Below, piece by piece: positions 61,280 to 64,000 of a stretch of 64,000 bases of DNA. Position 1 is the stretch's first letter. Each line of letters opens with the position of its first letter. This DNA is from JAYKGU01 sp035285585 (GTDB lineage Bacteria; Cyanobacteriota; Cyanobacteriia; CAKZMO01), in assembly GCA_035285585.1 (NCBI GenBank), contig JAYKGU010000234.1, positions 18,386 to 82,385 on the forward strand, in the 5' to 3' direction. A program made the translations under genes and the position numbers. The notes under the pieces are model-generated. The model worked only from the letters and a program-made list of their open reading frames with translations, did not search any database and was not told the DNA's origin.

Positions 61280-63082
61280 CTAAATCTTCAGCACCGCCAT
61301 AAATGCTTCCTGGGGCACATCCACCGTCCCGATTGCCTTCAGTCGTTTCTTACCCTTAGCCTGCTTCTTCAGCAGCTTTTTCTTCCGGCTGATGTCACCG
61401 CCGTAGCACTTCGCCAGCACGTCTTTCCGCAGAGCGGGAATACTCTCACTGGCAATAATGCGGCTACCAATCGCTGCCTGGATGGGAATTTTGAACTGGT
61501 GGCGGGGAATCAGCTCCTTCAGCTTCTCTACCAGGGCACGCCCGACAAAATAGGCCTTGTCCCGGTGGACGATATTGGCCAGGGGATCGACCACGTCGCC
61601 GTTGATCATCACATCCAGCTTCACCAGGGGGTTAGCCCGATAGCCGATGAGGTGATACTCCATGCTGGCGTAGCCCCGCGAGCGCGATTTCATCTGATCA
61701 AAGAAATCTGTCACCACTTCCGCCAGAGGGATTTCGTAGACCAGGGAGGTGCGTCCCTGGGTGAGGTACTTCATGTCTTTGAAGTCGCCCCGGCGAGACT
61801 GGCTCAGCTCCATCAGCGGGCCGACAAACTCTTCGGGCACGATCATCTCCACCCGCACGTAGGGTTCCTCGATCTTCTCGCGATGCTGGGGATCGGGCAG
61901 CAGACAGGGGTTATCAATGTGGATCTCCTCCCCTTCAATGGTGGTGACCCGGTAGATAACTGAGGGTGCTGTAGTAATCAGGTCGAGGTCATATTCCCGT
62001 TCTAGCCGCTCCTGCACAATTTCCATGTGCAGCAACCCCAGGAAGCCGCAGCGGAAGCCAAACCCCATGGCGCTGGAGGTTTCTGGTTCATACTGCAGGG
62101 CGGCGTCGTTGAGTCGAAGTTTTTCCAGGGCTTCCCGCAGGTCTTCAAACTGCTCAGAGTCCGTGGGAAACAGGCCGCAGAACACCATCGGCTTCGCTTC
62201 GGTATATCCCGGCAGCGGGTCGGGGGCACCCCCCTTAGCCAGGGTAATCGTATCGCCGACACGGGCATCTTCCACGGCTTTGATGGCTGCCGCGAAGTAG
62301 CCCACCTCGCCCGCGTGCAGTTCGTCCACGGGAATTTGGGTGGGGGAGAGCACCCCCAGCTCGTCGATTTCGTACTCTTTTTTTGAGGCCATTAGCTTGA
62401 CGCGATCGCCCTTTTGCACCTTCCCATCCATTACCCGGAAGTAGACGATGACGCCGCGATAGGGGTCGTAGTAACTGTCAAAGATCAGGGCACGGAGGGG
62501 CTTATCGGTGGTGTCCTGGGGCGGCGGCACCAGATGGACGATGGATTCCAAAATCTCTGAGATGCCGATGCCTTCTTTGGCGGAGGCGAGAATGGCGTTG
62601 CTGCAGTCAAGGCCAATGATTTCTTCGATCTCAGTCTTTACCCGCTCTGGCTCAGCCCCCGGCAGGTCGATCTTATTGAGTACGGGAATGATCTCCAGGT
62701 CGTGATCCAGAGCCATGTAGACATTTGCGAGGGTTTGGGCTTCCACCCCCTGGGAGGCGTCTACCACCAGCAGCGCCCCTTCGCAGGCGGCCAGCGATCG
62801 CGACACTTCGTAGGAAAAATCAACGTGCCCCGGCGTGTCAATCAGGTTGAGAACGTATTTCTCACCGTCTTCGGCGATGTAGTTCATGCGGGCGGCCTGG
62901 AGCTTGATGGTAATGCCCCGCTCCCGCTCCAGATCCATCGAGTCGAGAAACTGCTGCTTCATTTCGCGATCGCTCACAGTTTCGGTCACCTGGAGCAGAC
63001 GATCCGCCAGGGTAGACTTACCATGGTCGATATGGGCAATGATAGAAAAATTGCGGATGCGGGAAACAGGAATATCGGTCAT
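61280..63082 (-). CDS. lepA: Elongation factor 4 (LepA), back-translocating ribosomal GTPase
   Basis: A protein of 600 residues, the normal length. G1 AHIDHGKST (16-24), the G2 region with RGITI, G3 DTPGHVDF, G4 NKIDLPGA and G5 SAKEG are all present. The C-terminal basic domain special to LepA is seen in the KKKLLKKQAKGKKRLKAIG stretch, and LepA hallmarks such as YRGVIVYFRVMDG and CGFLGLLHMEIVQERLEREY separate it from EF-G. It acts on stalled or mis-translocated ribosomes, particularly under ionic or cold stress. It is a chromosomal housekeeping gene, so the neighbouring region is chromosome rather than plasmid. ATG 63082 chosen from the conserved MTDIPVSRIRNFSIIAHIDH start. Confidence 0.98.
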   Translation of the reverse strand: MTDIPVSRIRNFSIIAHIDHGKSTLADRLLQVTETVSDREMKQQFLDSMDLERERGITIKLQAARMNYIAEDGEKYVLNLIDTPGHVDFSYEVSRSLAACEGALLVVDASQGVEAQTLANVYMALDHDLEIIPVLNKIDLPGAEPERVKTEIEEIIGLDCSNAILASAKEGIGISEILESIVHLVPPPQDTTDKPLRALIFDSYYDPYRGVIVYFRVMDGKVQKGDRVKLMASKKEYEIDELGVLSPTQIPVDELHAGEVGYFAAAIKAVEDARVGDTITLAKGGAPDPLPGYTEAKPMVFCGLFPTDSEQFEDLREALEKLRLNDAALQYEPETSSAMGFGFRCGFLGLLHMEIVQERLEREYDLDLITTAPSVIYRVTTIEGEEIHIDNPCLLPDPQHREKIEEPYVRVEMIVPEEFVGPLMELSQSRRGDFKDMKYLTQGRTSLVYEIPLAEVVTDFFDQMKSRSRGYASMEYHLIGYRANPLVKLDVMINGDVVDPLANIVHRDKAYFVGRALVEKLKELIPRHQFKIPIQAAIGSRIIASESIPALRKDVLAKCYGGDISRKKKLLKKQAKGKKRLKAIGTVDVPQEAFMAVLKI

Positions 63083-63363
63083 AGGTATCCAGAACTCGGT
63101 ATCCAGAATGAGCTAAAGTCGTCCGATGAAAAAAAACTTAATGTACGGCGATTCGGGGGCATAGCGCGATCGATTGGCGCTAGGATAGTGGGACAGTCAG
63201 GATGGTGAAACAATCAAGACTGGTGGGTACAGGCCCAAACCAGAGAGGTGGGCTGGAGTGCCAACGCTGGAGTCCCAACTGAGGATATTGTAATCCCTCC
63301 AATTGGCCAGTGGCGTGATTCTTCATGGCTCAACTGGAGGCACATTTGTTATCGAACCCCGCT

Positions 63364-63615
63364 ATGACGAATCCAACTGAACATGTAACCCCGGCTTCCC
63401 ATCCAGACGACCCCTCGTCCGAAAAAGTGGAGATATCGGTGCGGCTTGACCCAGATTTGCTGCGGCAGGTCGGCTATCTCACTGACGATCCCAGCCGGGT
63501 GATTGAAGTGGCTGTACGGCAGTGGCTAAGGGGCGGTGCTCGTCGGGATGACGATTTGACCCGCTCCCTGGAGCGAAATCCTCCGGTTCCCACCCGCGGA
63601 GAATGGAACGATTAA
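63364..63615 (+). CDS. Small ribbon-helix-helix-like protein
   Basis: About 83 residues from ATG 63364 (MTNPTEHV), or 96 from ATG 63325. The centre reads KVEISVRLDPDLLRQVGYLT then DDPSRVIEVAVRQWLRGG, the strand-helix-helix pattern of MetJ/Arc-type DNA binders and antitoxins. It is followed by a conserved-looking LERNPPVPTRGEWND tail. No toxin gene is visible next to it, so a stand-alone regulator is at least as likely as an antitoxin. Confidence 0.65.
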   Translation: MTNPTEHVTPASHPDDPSSEKVEISVRLDPDLLRQVGYLTDDPSRVIEVAVRQWLRGGARRDDDLTRSLERNPPVPTRGEWND

Positions 63616-64000
63616 CTGGACAGATGCTGTATTTTAGTTAGGCTAGAGCAGTCCTACCGCCATAGCCGCCAGATGCGTTACTCTGGTTGGCAAGGCTAGC
63701 TGCCAAAAAATAGAGGGCGAGTACGAGCAACATTAGCCGATAGTTGGGGTGCAGGCAAATTCGTAAATTTTAACGAGCTGTGACGGGCATGTAGATTGCA
63801 GCCTTTGAGGCGGGCATTCTAAAGATTAGTTAGGATGTGCTGGTGCAAACTAACTAAAATTTAGTTAAGGAATAAGATTCTCGCCAGATCCATCATCTAG
63901 TCTGACGATAGTTTCCTCGATCCAGAACTGAGTCCAAGCAATTATTGAGTCAGTGCTGATTTGGAAAATCTACCTGGTTTCGAATTCATAAATTGCTCTC
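63616..64000. other. Non-coding end of window with a dyad
   Basis: No coding frame is supported. TAACTAAA (63851-63858) and TTTAGTTA (63860-63867) form an inverted repeat around one base, and GATTAGTTAGG/CAAACTAACT words lie just upstream, a possible operator or promoter for a gene beyond the window edge. Confidence 0.35.

Noticed and set aside
1..64000. tRNA, rRNA, riboswitch and prophage genes
   Set aside because: No cloverleaf, rRNA-like segment, known riboswitch core or phage structural gene was recognised on reading through.

Overview
The window comes from a cyanobacterium, probably a filamentous member of the Leptolyngbya/Phormidium/Oscillatoria type. The octamer GCGATCGC (HIP1) occurs many times in genes and spacers, the spacers are full of small palindromic repeats typical of these genomes, and the housekeeping gene lepA, the ECF sigma/anti-sigma pair and the NB-ARC/WD40 gene all read as cyanobacterial. 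No rRNA, tRNA or CRISPR array is visible.

Left end (1-6.7 kb): a sulfonate/nitrate-type uptake module. It has a partial AprA/fumarate-reductase-like flavoprotein, an unusual LysR regulator fused to a second solute-binding domain, and an ABC transporter (ATPase, permease, binding lipoprotein). The regulator's C-terminal half is homologous to the transporter's own binding protein, so regulator and transporter may sense the same or related ligands.

Centre (7.1-52 kb): a PhoD-like phosphatase with an RTX secretion tail, followed by the main point of interest, a very large Tc (ABC) toxin-complex locus. It contains a TcB-TcC fusion (SpvB/TcdB part plus Rhs shell), a giant TcA of about 6,190 residues on the same strand, and a second TcA of about 3,810 residues on the opposite strand. 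A STAND-type NB-ARC protein with 14 WD40 repeats lies between the two TcA genes. Both TcA proteins keep the recognisable TcA frame (N-terminal VRP1-like part, helical shell, neuraminidase-like part, channel helices, TcB-binding end). Each has a long array of LamG-like jelly-roll domains inserted at the same place in the shell: twelve in TcA1, four plus two of another type in TcA2. The Rhs cocoon ends in a proline/glycine linker, one hydrophobic helix and an acidic tail rather than in a known toxin enzyme.

Right end (52-64 kb): a Tat-exported FAD amine oxidase, a small secreted protein, an RTX-repeat protein, an ECF sigma factor with its RskA-like anti-sigma factor, a 55-residue membrane peptide, a small membrane protein, an M10 metalloprotease with RTX repeats, a conserved membrane protein, lepA and a small ribbon-helix-helix-like protein. 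Three separate RTX exoproteins flank the Tc locus; no type I secretion genes are in the window.

At least two families of short inverted-repeat elements (about 108 bp, three copies; about 95 bp, two copies) sit against the ends of the large genes. One supplies the stop codon of TcA1. Functions are assigned from motifs read by eye; no database search was possible.
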